Shown piece by piece: positions 1 through 7,666 of a DNA stretch of 64,000 nt. The position numbers and the translations under genes are program-made. Position 1 is the first letter of the stretch. The number at the start of each line of letters is the position of its first letter. The notes beneath the pieces are model-generated. The model saw only the letters and a list, made by a program, of their open reading frames with translations. It was not told the DNA's origin and did no database searches. Source of the DNA: Flavobacterium soyae (lineage in GTDB: Bacteria > Bacteroidota > Bacteroidia > Flavobacteriales > Flavobacteriaceae); NCBI RefSeq assembly GCF_021245985.1, contig NZ_JAJQXA010000002.1:226668-290667 (forward strand), written 5' to 3'.

Positions 1-630
1 ATATTCTAACGGAATTTTAGATTTAGATGTAAATTGTTTTTTATCATATTTTCCAATAGAAAGCACCAGTAAATAAGAACTCATCGGGTTTTCCATTTGG
101 TATTGCCAATGTACCAGATTATCTTTCTCGGTTTTGCTTTTTAAAACTCCGTTTGAAACAACCTGATATTCTTTTTTATAAGTAATTCCGAGATTGAAAA
201 TTACTTTTTCGTTCACATCATCAAAACTCGGAAACCAGTTGCTGGTGTATCTTCCCTGTCCCTGCGTCCAGATTTGAATATCGTCATTTTCAATATTTAC
301 AAAATACAAGGCTTGTTTTGGTTTTACGTTGTAACTGAAAGTCAGATGATTATTTCCTTTCTGAAAATTGTTAATTATTTGTAATTCTTTGTTTGTATTA
401 ATAAAAATTACATCTTTTCCATCAATTTGAACATTTGTAAACTGCATGTTTTTGGCATCGATTTTTATGGTATCAATAGGCTGCAAAACCTCAAAATCAT
501 AATCTGCTTGTCCGTAAATTATTTTTTGAGAATCAACGATATTTAATTGTCCCGAAACCGATTTAAAATCAACATATTTGGTTTGCTGTGCAAAAATGAA
601 AGTGGTTATAAAAAAGAAAATGCATTTCAT
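1..630 (-). CDS. M1 family metallopeptidase, N-terminal part (runs off the left edge)
   Basis: The reading frame is open from the ATG at 628-630 to base 1, giving 210 codons and no stop, so the C-terminal part lies outside the window. The protein starts MKCIFFFITTFIFAQQ, a signal peptide ending in FAQ, so it should be exported. The visible part reads as the N-terminal beta-domain of M1 aminopeptidases: around residues 125-150 it has QGQGRYTSNWFPSFDD, typical of the segment ahead of the catalytic domain. The zinc-binding HExxH motif is not in the window, so activity cannot be judged. The start codon overlaps the stop of the upstream transposase gene (ATGA at 627-630), so the peptidase may be read from the same transcript. 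Confidence 0.75.
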   Translation of the reverse strand, partial: MKCIFFFITTFIFAQQTKYVDFKSVSGQLNIVDSQKIIYGQADYDFEVLQPIDTIKIDAKNMQFTNVQIDGKDVIFINTNKELQIINNFQKGNNHLTFSYNVKPKQALYFVNIENDDIQIWTQGQGRYTSNWFPSFDDVNEKVIFNLGITYKKEYQVVSNGVLKSKTEKDNLVHWQYQMENPMSSYLLVLSIGKYDKKQFTSKSKIPLEY

Positions 631-1463
631 TGCAATTGTGAATTTATAGAATCTGTCTCCCAAGATATTGGATTATTTTTAATATAATCATAAATTATTT
701 CAAATGTTTTGTAATTCCTAACAATATGATCGTGATAGTTTGGCTGCCAAATTGATTCAAAACCACTGATTTGTTTCGTCGTAATCGATTTAAAAACAGC
801 AACAAATGATGAAATGGAATTGGGTTTACGAGAAAATGTCTGCAACGATTGGTTCTGTAGAGACGCACAGCAGTGCGTCTCCGCAAAGTTTGTCGACAAA
901 GATTGCGTTTCATTCGTTGTGGATATGCCGGACGTAGACGCACTGCTGTGCGTCTCTACAATATGCGACGTTTTAATTGGTACGTTTAAATTCGATTCGT
1001 TTGATGATTTCGACAAAGATTGGTTCTGTAGAGACGCACAGCAGTGCGTCTCCGCAAAGTGTGTCGACAAAGATTGGATTTCATTCGTTGTGGATATGCC
1101 GGACGTAGACGCACTGCTGTGCGTCTCTACAATACACGACGTGTTAATACACGACGTTGTAATCTGTGACGGTTCAATATACGATGTATTTCCTTGAATT
1201 TCAATTAATAAATGAATATGATTTGGCATAACAATCCAATTATGAAAAAACCAATTTTTACGAATCTTTATCGATTTCAAAAGCTCATTCTCTACAATCT
1301 TTCCATTTTCATTTAAAATCATTTTTCCATCTTCAATAGATCCAAAAATACATTCTCTATCTTTTGTAACCATCGTAATGAAATAAACTGCTTCACTTGA
1401 ATAATCCCAATCCTTTAATCGATTGGAATCGATTTTTAATTTGTTCTTATATAATGTCATCAA
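627..1463 (-). CDS. REP-associated tyrosine transposase (RAYT, Y1_Tnp/IS200-like) with a repeat insertion
   Basis: This is a 278-aa single-strand DNA transposase-like protein of the kind that acts on REP palindromes. The N-terminal part has the HUH motif in MPNHIHLLIEI (about residues 78-88). The C-terminal part has the expected helix with a candidate catalytic Tyr in WQPNYHDHIVRNYKTF. Between them lies about 115 residues of Ser/Thr/His-rich sequence not expected in this family. It is encoded by two 171-nt direct repeats, each holding two inverted REP-like palindromes (see the repeat entries). The insertion keeps the frame open. A candidate promoter lies at 1534-1561. The gene ends in a 4-base overlap with the M1 peptidase. 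Family assignment is secure. Whether the protein is active with this linker is unknown. Confidence 0.8.
   Translation of the reverse strand: MMTLYKNKLKIDSNRLKDWDYSSEAVYFITMVTKDRECIFGSIEDGKMILNENGKIVENELLKSIKIRKNWFFHNWIVMPNHIHLLIEIQGNTSYIEPSQITTSCINTSCIVETHSSASTSGISTTNEIQSLSTHFAETHCCASLQNQSLSKSSNESNLNVPIKTSHIVETHSSASTSGISTTNETQSLSTNFAETHCCASLQNQSLQTFSRKPNSISSFVAVFKSITTKQISGFESIWQPNYHDHIVRNYKTFEIIYDYIKNNPISWETDSINSQLQ
860..881. repeat. REP-like palindrome 1
   Basis: The arms GAGACGCAC and GTGCGTCTC are perfect 9-bp complements around the loop AGCA. An identical copy lies at 1031-1052. Confidence 0.85.
936..955. repeat. REP-like palindrome 2 (inverted orientation)
   Basis: The 8-bp arms AGACGCAC and GTGCGTCT surround the loop TGCT, which is the reverse complement of the loop in palindrome 1. 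The same site recurs at 1107-1126. Confidence 0.85.
1031..1052. repeat. REP-like palindrome 3
   Basis: This is an identical copy of the site at 860-881, with 9-bp arms and loop AGCA, in the second 171-nt unit. Confidence 0.85.
1107..1126. repeat. REP-like palindrome 4 (inverted orientation)
   Basis: This is an identical copy of the site at 936-955, with loop TGCT, in the second 171-nt unit. Confidence 0.85.
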
Positions 1464-1533
1464 TTGGCGTATAAAAACTCAAAGTTACAAAGGTTCCACC
1501 AACAAATCGAATGAAATTTGTAAGTTTACCATA

Positions 1534-1561
1534 CAAAAATAACCAAACGTGCCTACAACAA
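1534..1561 (-). promoter_or_regulatory. Candidate promoter of the RAYT gene
   Basis: On the minus strand, TATTTTTG (1534-1541) matches the Bacteroidota -7 element TAnnTTTG. A TTG lies at 1559-1561 with a 17-nt spacer. It sits about 70 nt upstream of the RAYT ATG and reaches into the first codons of the divergent gene. Confidence 0.4.
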
Positions 1562-2292
1562 AAAAAGCCTTATTTAACTGGAGCAGCGGAAAAGATTCTG
1601 CCCTAACATTATACAAGATTCTTCAAAATCCTGAATTTAAAATTGAATGTTTATTAACAAGCGTGAATCAGCAATATCAGCGAATTTCAATGCATGGCGT
1701 TCGTGTTGAATTATTGCAGGCGCAGGCAGAAAGCATCAGAATTCCATTAAAAATCATGCAGGTTCCAGAAATGCCAACAATGGAAGTTTACGAAACCGTA
1801 ATGACAGAAACTTTGACGGAATTAAAAAATCAAGGAATTATGTACTCTGTTTTTGGAGATATTTTTCTGGAAGATTTACGAAAATATCGTGAAGAACAAT
1901 TAGCGAGAATAGGCTTTGAAGGCGTTTTCCCTATTTGGAAAATTCCATCTCTCGATTTAATTCAGGAATTTATTTCGCTTGGTTTTAAAACAATTGTTGT
2001 TTGTGTAAACGAAAGATATTTGGATAAAAGTTTTGTCGGTCGAATTATCGATCAGGACTTTATAAATGATTTACCTAAAAACGTTGATGTTTGCGGTGAA
2101 AACGGAGAGTTTCACACTTTTACTTTTGATGGGCCAATTTTTTCTAAACCTATTGATTTTGAAATTGGTGAAATTGTTTATCGAAAATATGAAAAACCAA
2201 AAACTCAGGATTCTTCAAATAAAGCCTGTGACACAAATACTGCAGATGCTTTTGATTTTGGATTTTGGTATTGTGACCTAATCCCTAAGTAA
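1549..2292 (+). CDS. PP-loop ATP-binding protein (Dph6/MJ0570-like, adenine nucleotide alpha hydrolase fold)
   Basis: This 247-aa cytoplasmic protein opens MPTTKKALFNWSSGKDSALT. The SSGKDSA motif at residues 12-18 is the PP-loop that binds ATP in the N-type ATP pyrophosphatase fold. Length and the downstream GENGEFHTF motif (about residues 183-191) fit the diphthine-ammonia ligase-like family. Bacterial members have no established diphthamide role, so the substrate is unknown. The start is GTG at 1549; no better in-frame ATG precedes the motif. The gene is divergent from the RAYT gene and convergent with the DUF1697 gene, separated from the latter by a strong hairpin. Confidence 0.8.
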   Translation: MPTTKKALFNWSSGKDSALTLYKILQNPEFKIECLLTSVNQQYQRISMHGVRVELLQAQAESIRIPLKIMQVPEMPTMEVYETVMTETLTELKNQGIMYSVFGDIFLEDLRKYREEQLARIGFEGVFPIWKIPSLDLIQEFISLGFKTIVVCVNERYLDKSFVGRIIDQDFINDLPKNVDVCGENGEFHTFTFDGPIFSKPIDFEIGEIVYRKYEKPKTQDSSNKACDTNTADAFDFGFWYCDLIPK

Positions 2293-2313
2293 TTGTCAGG
2301 CTGAGCATAATAG

Positions 2314-2377
2314 TTTGCCGCGAATTACACAAATTTCCACAAATCAATTCGTGGAAATTTGTGTAATTCGCGGCAAA
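2314..2377. terminator. 27-bp perfect hairpin between convergent genes
   Basis: Bases 2314-2340 and 2351-2377 are perfect reverse complements (27 bp) around a 10-nt loop. The stem continues beyond a 2-nt bulge (AATAG with CTATT), so it reaches the stop codon of the DUF1697 gene at 2380-2382. Position between convergent genes and the A/T flanks suggest a bidirectional terminator. The arm sequence reads like a dispersed flavobacterial intergenic repeat, not a unique terminator. Confidence 0.7.
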
Positions 2378-2379
2378 AA

Positions 2380-2919
2380 CTATTCGTTGTACATTGATAA
2401 TAAATTCGTAACCGTATTCAGGTTTCGCATTGTTCCTATTACATTCAGTTTTTTCTCTATGTATTTCAGTTCAAGTCTAGTTTTTCCTGCACCAATGGCG
2501 TATTTAATGTAAATCCTGTTTTCATCAATGCTTGCTTCATCTGGTTTAAACTGACTGATTTTTAAATCATGTATGCTTTCTTTCTTTAAGGCAATAGCAA
2601 CAAAAACTACATACAACTTTTTGGCATCAATATCTTTTTCCTTTAAAAATGGATTGTTTGCAAGACTCAGCTCTAAATCTTTTTTTGAAATCACAATTGC
2701 AGGAACTTCATGTCCAAAAACCTTAAAAATTTCCTGTTTGATTATAAAACCCACTTTTGCAGCATCATCTTCACTATCAACAAAAACATTTCCGGACTGC
2801 AGATATGTTCGAACATTTTGAAAGCCAATATTTTCCAGCATTGTTTTCAAAGCGTCCATTTTCATCATATTATGGCCCGAAACGTTGATACCGCGAAGAA
2901 GAGCTAAATGTGTCGTCAT
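2380..2919 (-). CDS. DUF1697 domain-containing protein
   Basis: The protein is 179 aa, the usual length for the family. It begins MTTHLALLRGINVSGHNMMKMDALK, with the characteristic LLRGINVSG segment at residues 7-15, followed by NVRTYLQSGNVFVDS. The C-terminal part (YAIGAGKTRLELKYIEKKL, NLNTVTNLLSM) is also typical. The function of the family is unknown. No signal peptide or membrane segment is seen, so it should be cytoplasmic. A candidate promoter lies just upstream (TATCTTTG on the minus strand, 2936-2943). Confidence 0.8.
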   Translation of the reverse strand: MTTHLALLRGINVSGHNMMKMDALKTMLENIGFQNVRTYLQSGNVFVDSEDDAAKVGFIIKQEIFKVFGHEVPAIVISKKDLELSLANNPFLKEKDIDAKKLYVVFVAIALKKESIHDLKISQFKPDEASIDENRIYIKYAIGAGKTRLELKYIEKKLNVIGTMRNLNTVTNLLSMYNE

Positions 2920-2935
2920 TTTTTAAAATTTTAAT

Positions 2936-2969
2936 CAAAGATAATATTAAAACTATTCGTCTTCACCAA
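2936..2969 (-). promoter_or_regulatory. Candidate promoter of the DUF1697 gene
   Basis: The minus-strand TATCTTTG (2936-2943) matches TAnnTTTG. A TTG lies at 2967-2969, giving a longish 23-nt spacer. The ATG is 16 nt downstream. Confidence 0.35.
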
Positions 2970-3142
2970 TTTTTCTCCACAACATGAATTCTGCCTTTGT
3001 CATCAAAAAACAGCTATCAGCAATTATTTCAGACTTTCAAAATTCCTAATTAAAATTTATCTTCGCTTTTCAAATTAAATCCCAAAATAGAAATTCCAAT
3101 TCCAAAATCTAAAGTCAAAACTCTAAAATCTAAAATTAATAA

Positions 3143-5251
3143 ATGTCTAACAATCTCCTTGAAACTCCTATCGAATACTTAAAAGGTGTTGGCCCAAGCC
3201 GCGGTCAATTGCTTCGTAAGGAATTAGGAATTCATAAATACGGAGATTTAGTCAATTTTTATCCAAACCGATATATCGACAGGACTCGTTATTATAAGAT
3301 TAATGAACTGCAAAATACGGGAGCAGAGGTTCAGATTATTGGAAAAATCATCAACATAAAAACGGTTGAATTTGCCAAAAACAAAAAGCGCCTAGTCGCA
3401 AGTTTTGTTGATGATACAGGAATGATTGAACTAAACTGGTTTCAGGGACATAAATGGATTCGCGAAAGCTTAAAACTCAACGAACAGCTCGTTATTTTTG
3501 GAAAATGCTCTTTGTACGGAAGTCAATTTAGTATGGCGCATCCGGAGATTGAATTGTTGAGCGAACATGAAAAAAGCCTTCGTTCTGCCATGCAGCCGGT
3601 TTATCCTTCTACAGAAACACTGACAAACCGCGGAATTTCAAACAGAACGATCAATAAAATAATGGAACAATTATTTATTGAAACTCAGGCTTTGTTTACC
3701 GAAACTTTTCCGGCATATTTAATTGAAGAATTAAAGTTAATTCCTAAAAGAGCGGCTTTATTTAATATACATTTCCCTAAAAGTACTGATGCTTTGGCAA
3801 AAGCCCAATTCCGATTAAAATTTGAAGAATTGTTTTTTATTCAATTACAATTAATAACTAAAAACTTAATCAGGAAACATAAAATAAAAGGGCATCCTTT
3901 TACAAAAGTGGGTGAATTTTTTAATGATTTTTATCAAAATCATCTTCCGTTTGATCTGACAAATGCTCAAAAAAGAGTAATAAAAGAAATCCGTTCAGAT
4001 ATGGGAAGCAACGCCCAAATGAACCGATTGCTTCAGGGAGATGTTGGATCAGGAAAAACGATTGTAGCTTTTATGAGCATGCTTTTAGCAATCGATAATG
4101 GTTTTCAGGCCTGTTTAATGGCACCGACAGAAATTCTGGCAAATCAGCATTTTATCGGGTTATCTAAATTTGCTAATACACTAAACATCAATATCAAAAT
4201 ATTAACAGGTTCTACTAAAACTTCTGAAAGGAAAATTATTCATGAAGAACTTGAAAATGGAAATCTGCAGATTTTAATTGGAACTCATGCTTTGTTAGAA
4301 GATAAAGTAAAATTTCAAAGTTTAGGTTTGGCGGTTATTGATGAACAGCATCGTTTTGGTGTTGAACAGCGATCAAAATTGTGGAAGAAAAATGATATTC
4401 CGCCGCATGTTTTGGTTATGACGGCAACGCCAATTCCGAGAACTTTGGCTATGAGTTTATACGGCGATCTCGATATTTCTGTTATCGATGAATTACCACC
4501 TGGAAGAAAACCAATTGAAACAGCGCATCGTTTTGACACTAACCGATTAAAAGTCTGGAAATTCCTGCGCGATGAAATTGCCAAAGGAAGACAGATTTAT
4601 ATTGTGTATCCATTAATTCAGGAATCTGAAAAAATGGATTACAAAGATTTGATGGACGGTTACGAAAGTATTTCGAGGGATTTTCCGCTGCCACAATATT
4701 CGATTTCAATTTTACACGGAAAAATGAAACCTGCGGATAAAGATGCCGAAATGAAACGCTTTTCTGAAGGGAAAACCAATATTATGGTGGCAACCACTGT
4801 AATTGAAGTTGGTGTAAATGTTCCAAATGCCAGTGTTATGATTATCGAAAGTGCCGAACGTTTTGGTTTATCGCAATTGCACCAGTTACGCGGACGCGTT
4901 GGCCGTGGTGCCGAACAGAGTTATTGTATTTTAATGACAAGCCATAAATTAAGCGCCGACAGTAAAACGAGAATGGAAACAATGGTGCAGACCAACGATG
5001 GTTTTGAAATTGCCGAAGTTGACCTAAAACTCCGCGGTCCCGGAGATTTAATGGGAACGCAGCAAAGCGGTGTTTTAAACCTGCAAATAGCTGATATTGT
5101 TCGCGACAAAGAAATTTTGTCTTTGGCAAGAAATTATGCTCTGAAAATTTTAAAAGAAGACGCTCCCTTACAAAAACCGGAACATGCTATTTTAAAAATG
5201 GTATTTATCGAATTAACAAAGAAGAAAAATATTTGGAATTATATTTCGTAA
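3143..5251 (+). CDS. recG: ATP-dependent DNA helicase RecG
   Basis: RecG remodels stalled replication forks and branched recombination intermediates. The 702-aa length is normal. Visible parts are the N-terminal wedge/OB region (LETPIEYLKGVGPSRGQLLRKELG), Walker A in GDVGSGKTIVAF (about residues 298-309), the DEQHRFG motif II (about 403-409), TATPIPRTLAMSLYGDLDIS motif III, and the C-terminal helicase motif QLRGRVGRG. The protein is cytoplasmic. The leader is rich in repeated CTAAAATC units (see findings). Downstream lies a repeat-rich gap before the convergent PAS gene. Confidence 0.95.
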   Translation: MSNNLLETPIEYLKGVGPSRGQLLRKELGIHKYGDLVNFYPNRYIDRTRYYKINELQNTGAEVQIIGKIINIKTVEFAKNKKRLVASFVDDTGMIELNWFQGHKWIRESLKLNEQLVIFGKCSLYGSQFSMAHPEIELLSEHEKSLRSAMQPVYPSTETLTNRGISNRTINKIMEQLFIETQALFTETFPAYLIEELKLIPKRAALFNIHFPKSTDALAKAQFRLKFEELFFIQLQLITKNLIRKHKIKGHPFTKVGEFFNDFYQNHLPFDLTNAQKRVIKEIRSDMGSNAQMNRLLQGDVGSGKTIVAFMSMLLAIDNGFQACLMAPTEILANQHFIGLSKFANTLNINIKILTGSTKTSERKIIHEELENGNLQILIGTHALLEDKVKFQSLGLAVIDEQHRFGVEQRSKLWKKNDIPPHVLVMTATPIPRTLAMSLYGDLDISVIDELPPGRKPIETAHRFDTNRLKVWKFLRDEIAKGRQIYIVYPLIQESEKMDYKDLMDGYESISRDFPLPQYSISILHGKMKPADKDAEMKRFSEGKTNIMVATTVIEVGVNVPNASVMIIESAERFGLSQLHQLRGRVGRGAEQSYCILMTSHKLSADSKTRMETMVQTNDGFEIAEVDLKLRGPGDLMGTQQSGVLNLQIADIVRDKEILSLARNYALKILKEDAPLQKPEHAILKMVFIELTKKKNIWNYIS

Positions 5252-5381
5252 GGGTCAAAGTGACAAAGATACAAAGTGACAAAGGTTCAGGGGTTTTAAC
5301 TTGACGAATGTCATCCTGAACGAAGTCGAAGGCTTATGAAACCAAAATAACCTTTGTCCCTTTGTCACTTTGAACCTTCAA
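5252..5381. repeat. Inverted dispersed repeat downstream of recG
   Basis: The segment starting AAGGGTCAAAGTGACAAAG (5250 onward) is inverted about 100 nt later (5351-5379, ending CACTTTGAACCTT), with arms of about 28 nt and a few mismatches. The loop carries TCATCCTGAACGAAGTCGAA, which resembles a dispersed intergenic repeat. The gap 5252-5503 has no gene. Confidence 0.6.
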
Positions 5382-5503
5382 AAAAAATACACTCCACTGC
5401 ATCTAAACTTTAATAACTTTTAAATATTCAGGTGATTAGATTTGTTGGGGGTCAAATTTTTGATTGAATATTGCGCCGACACAATGAAGCATACTTTATT
5501 GAA

Positions 5504-6103
5504 CTATTTTTTGGGCGGAGTTTTTTCGAATAAACCGCTGAATAAGCCCTTGCTTACTTTATTTTTATCATCCTTTCCTGTAGCAATTAAATGATCGACA
5601 TATTCCATATATGTTTTTTTACGTTCTTCTAAAAAGCCAACCAAATATTCTTCAGAAGCATTTAAACCACTTGCTTCTTCAATCTGCAAGAGTTTTTTGT
5701 ACAGCGGTTCAATAAATTTTGTAATGAGAGGTTCGGGAACAGATTTTCTGGTTCCAAAGTAGCCTACAATATCTCCATCAGCATCGGCAATAATTTTAAA
5801 ATCGGTTACAACCCAATAATACCTGCCGGTTTTTGCCATATTTTTTATGATAACATGGATGTTTTCACTTGATTTTATACTGTCCCATAAGAATTTAAAA
5901 ATCACTTTTGGCATATCAGGATGCCTCACAATATTATGAGGCTGCCCTACAAGTTCAAATTCATCATACCCTGAGACATCAATAAAATCTTCATTGGCAT
6001 ACAGAATTGTTCCGTTTTTATCTGTTTTACTGAGTAATACTTTATTTTTATTCCAATCAACTTCTCTGTCAGAAGGCGTTGGGCGGTTAAATCTCGTATC
6101 CAT
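5504..6103 (-). CDS. PAS domain sensor protein (Aer-like PAS)
   Basis: This 199-aa soluble protein has one PAS domain at about residues 20-125. It has the Aer-type pattern: LSKTDKNGTILYANEDFIDVSGYDEFELVG, then NIVRHPDMPKVIFKFLWDSIKS and GRYYWVVTDFKI. Such domains bind flavin or another small ligand and sense redox or oxygen. The C-terminal about 70 residues look helical and end in basic residues. There is no output domain (no kinase, GGDEF or methyl-accepting region), so it must act through a partner. The next gene upstream on the same strand (77 nt away) encodes a membrane protein with a kinase-like tail and is a possible partner. Function is inferred only. Confidence 0.75.
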   Translation of the reverse strand: MDTRFNRPTPSDREVDWNKNKVLLSKTDKNGTILYANEDFIDVSGYDEFELVGQPHNIVRHPDMPKVIFKFLWDSIKSSENIHVIIKNMAKTGRYYWVVTDFKIIADADGDIVGYFGTRKSVPEPLITKFIEPLYKKLLQIEEASGLNASEEYLVGFLEERKKTYMEYVDHLIATGKDDKNKVSKGLFSGLFEKTPPKK

Positions 6104-6180
6104 AAATTTCTACTAAATAATTAATAAACAATAGTATTTGTATGTGTAAAAATGTTTGTTTAAAGTTGTTTTTACAACAT

Positions 6181-7035
6181 TTAATTTCTTGAATTAGTAG
6201 ACTTTACATGAATATCATTTACTAAATCATCAATCTTTTTAGCGCTCTCACGCATCATTTCCAAATACGTCAAAAGCTTATCATTATCAGTATGTCCTTT
6301 TGAAACATCAATTAACTTTAAAACTGAATTTACCGGAAGTTTTAAATCTAAAGTTGTTCTGTGAATAAAGTCATTATATTCTTTTGTAGCCGACAGTGAA
6401 CTATATTTTGCAGATGCCAGTTTCATGTTTTCTAATTCATATTCATCAGAAATTTTAGAAATATGATTGTGGCTGTGTTCTTTAAAATAATAAGCCCAAT
6501 ATCCGTTCATAAAAAATACAACAGCTGCCAATACAGTATGAATTATAAGTGTTTCTAAATCAAAATTTACCTGAGAAAAATAAATCTGAAGTCCGTTTGC
6601 ATCATTATAAACAAAGTTTTGCAAATAAGCCAGCCCGGCGTGATGAAGTACAACCAGAAGTGTTAACGGAATCTGCAGTTTCCAGTTTTGATAAATAATT
6701 AAAATGGTACTGGCAATGAAAACTGTAAAATGCATTTCGAATAAACCGTGCATTTGATAAATATACTGTGCCATAAATATCGCCAGCACAATCGACAATA
6801 CGTATTGATAAAATTTGGAATTCTTTACAAAAAACTTGGCCGAATAATATGCCAAAAGGTTTAGTGTTCCAACTCCCACTCCTATTTCGAATGTATCATA
6901 TTTAAAGGACAATCCGATTCCGAGGAGAAAATAAACGGCGAGAACATAATTAATAATAGTATCTGATTTTTGTGTCATAGTTGACATAAAATTGTGCAGA
7001 TAATCTTGCTCATTTAAACTGGCTTTTGTTTTCAT
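6181..7035 (-). CDS. Multi-pass membrane protein with a degenerate histidine-kinase dimerisation tail
   Basis: This is a 284-aa protein. Residues 25-190 hold about six membrane helices, including LLVVLHHAGLAYLQNF, a segment type known from sensor proteins. The cytoplasmic tail (about 195-280) resembles a HisKA helix pair: FIHRTTLDLKLPVNSVLKLI aligns with the usual HELRTPLNSI box. At the phospho-acceptor position the aligned residue is Leu, not His, and no ATP-binding (HATPase) domain follows. It is therefore probably not an active kinase. It may be a receptor or scaffold acting with the neighbouring PAS protein. The alignment is by eye. Confidence 0.6.
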   Translation of the reverse strand: MKTKASLNEQDYLHNFMSTMTQKSDTIINYVLAVYFLLGIGLSFKYDTFEIGVGVGTLNLLAYYSAKFFVKNSKFYQYVLSIVLAIFMAQYIYQMHGLFEMHFTVFIASTILIIYQNWKLQIPLTLLVVLHHAGLAYLQNFVYNDANGLQIYFSQVNFDLETLIIHTVLAAVVFFMNGYWAYYFKEHSHNHISKISDEYELENMKLASAKYSSLSATKEYNDFIHRTTLDLKLPVNSVLKLIDVSKGHTDNDKLLTYLEMMRESAKKIDDLVNDIHVKSTNSRN

Positions 7036-7066
7036 AGGTTAAAATTTTTTAGGTTAGTGATAGATT

Positions 7067-7666
7067 TTATTTAGTGCAATTTGGTAATGAACATCCGTAA
7101 GCTTTGAGGGCTAAAGCATTAAATGAGGGCGAAATATTTTGTTTTAACAGTGAATCGATCGCCATTTGGGCATAATTACTATCAGCATCTGTGCAATATC
7201 TAGTTTTATTGTAATTACCACGATAATATAAATTATGACCGGCATCTAAAAGAACAGCCTGCGGGGTCGAAATCACACCGCATTTTTGAGCTATGCCTTC
7301 ATCAAAATAAACTGGAATCTGCGCTCCAAACTTTTGCTGAATTTCTTCAATAGAAAAAGTCTTCTTTTTGTTTAAAACAACAATTTTAAAATTGACTTTA
7401 TCACCATATTTCTTTATCAAATCACTTACATGCGGAACATTGAAGCGTGAACAAGGACAATCCGGATTAAAGAAATGAAAAAAAACAGGTTTGTTATCAA
7501 ATGCGCAGCATTGTGACAAATCAATTTTAGAACCCATTGCGATAGCATGGTAATTCTTCGGAATTGGCGTTGGCAGACTATATTTAAATTCATTCTGCCA
7601 AAAAAGATAACCAACTGAAAATAGTAAAAGTGTAAACCATAAAGCTAAGAGTATTTTTTTCTTCAT
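7067..7666 (-). CDS. Membrane-anchored thioredoxin-fold protein
   Basis: The protein has 199 aa. Residues 5-23 form a signal anchor (KILLALWFTLLLFSVGYLF), so the rest should face the periplasm. The segment PVFFHFFNPDCPCSRFNVPH (about 60-80) matches the active-site region of redoxin/TlpA-like proteins but with a CPC (CxC) motif instead of CxxC. GVISTPQAVLLDAGHNLYYRG supplies the cis-Pro loop. Extra cysteines occur near residues 43-44 and at the C-terminus (CSLPNC). A role in periplasmic disulfide or peroxide chemistry is likely, but the substrate is unknown. The next gene (6181-7035) starts 31 nt downstream on the same strand. Confidence 0.65.
   Translation of the reverse strand: MKKKILLALWFTLLLFSVGYLFWQNEFKYSLPTPIPKNYHAIAMGSKIDLSQCCAFDNKPVFFHFFNPDCPCSRFNVPHVSDLIKKYGDKVNFKIVVLNKKKTFSIEEIQQKFGAQIPVYFDEGIAQKCGVISTPQAVLLDAGHNLYYRGNYNKTRYCTDADSNYAQMAIDSLLKQNISPSFNALALKAYGCSLPNCTK

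Larger units (their letters stand above)
851..1132. repeat. Two 171-nt direct repeats inside the RAYT gene
   Basis: The blocks starting at 851 and 1022 are nearly identical for about 112 nt and are offset by 171 nt, exactly 57 codons. They differ at only a few bases, for example in the stretches after the first hairpin. Each block holds two REP-like hairpins in opposite orientation, which is the layout of a BIME. Confidence 0.85.

Noticed and set aside
851..1132. CRISPR array.
   Set aside because: There are only two long repeat units, they lie inside a coding frame, there are no unique spacers of constant length, and no cas genes are present.
814..1197. A 127-aa plus-strand open frame with repeated DWFCRDAQQCVSAK blocks, which could look like a repeat protein.
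   Set aside because: It is the mirror of the RAYT gene. Its repeats are just the translated REP palindromes, and there is no start context or homology.
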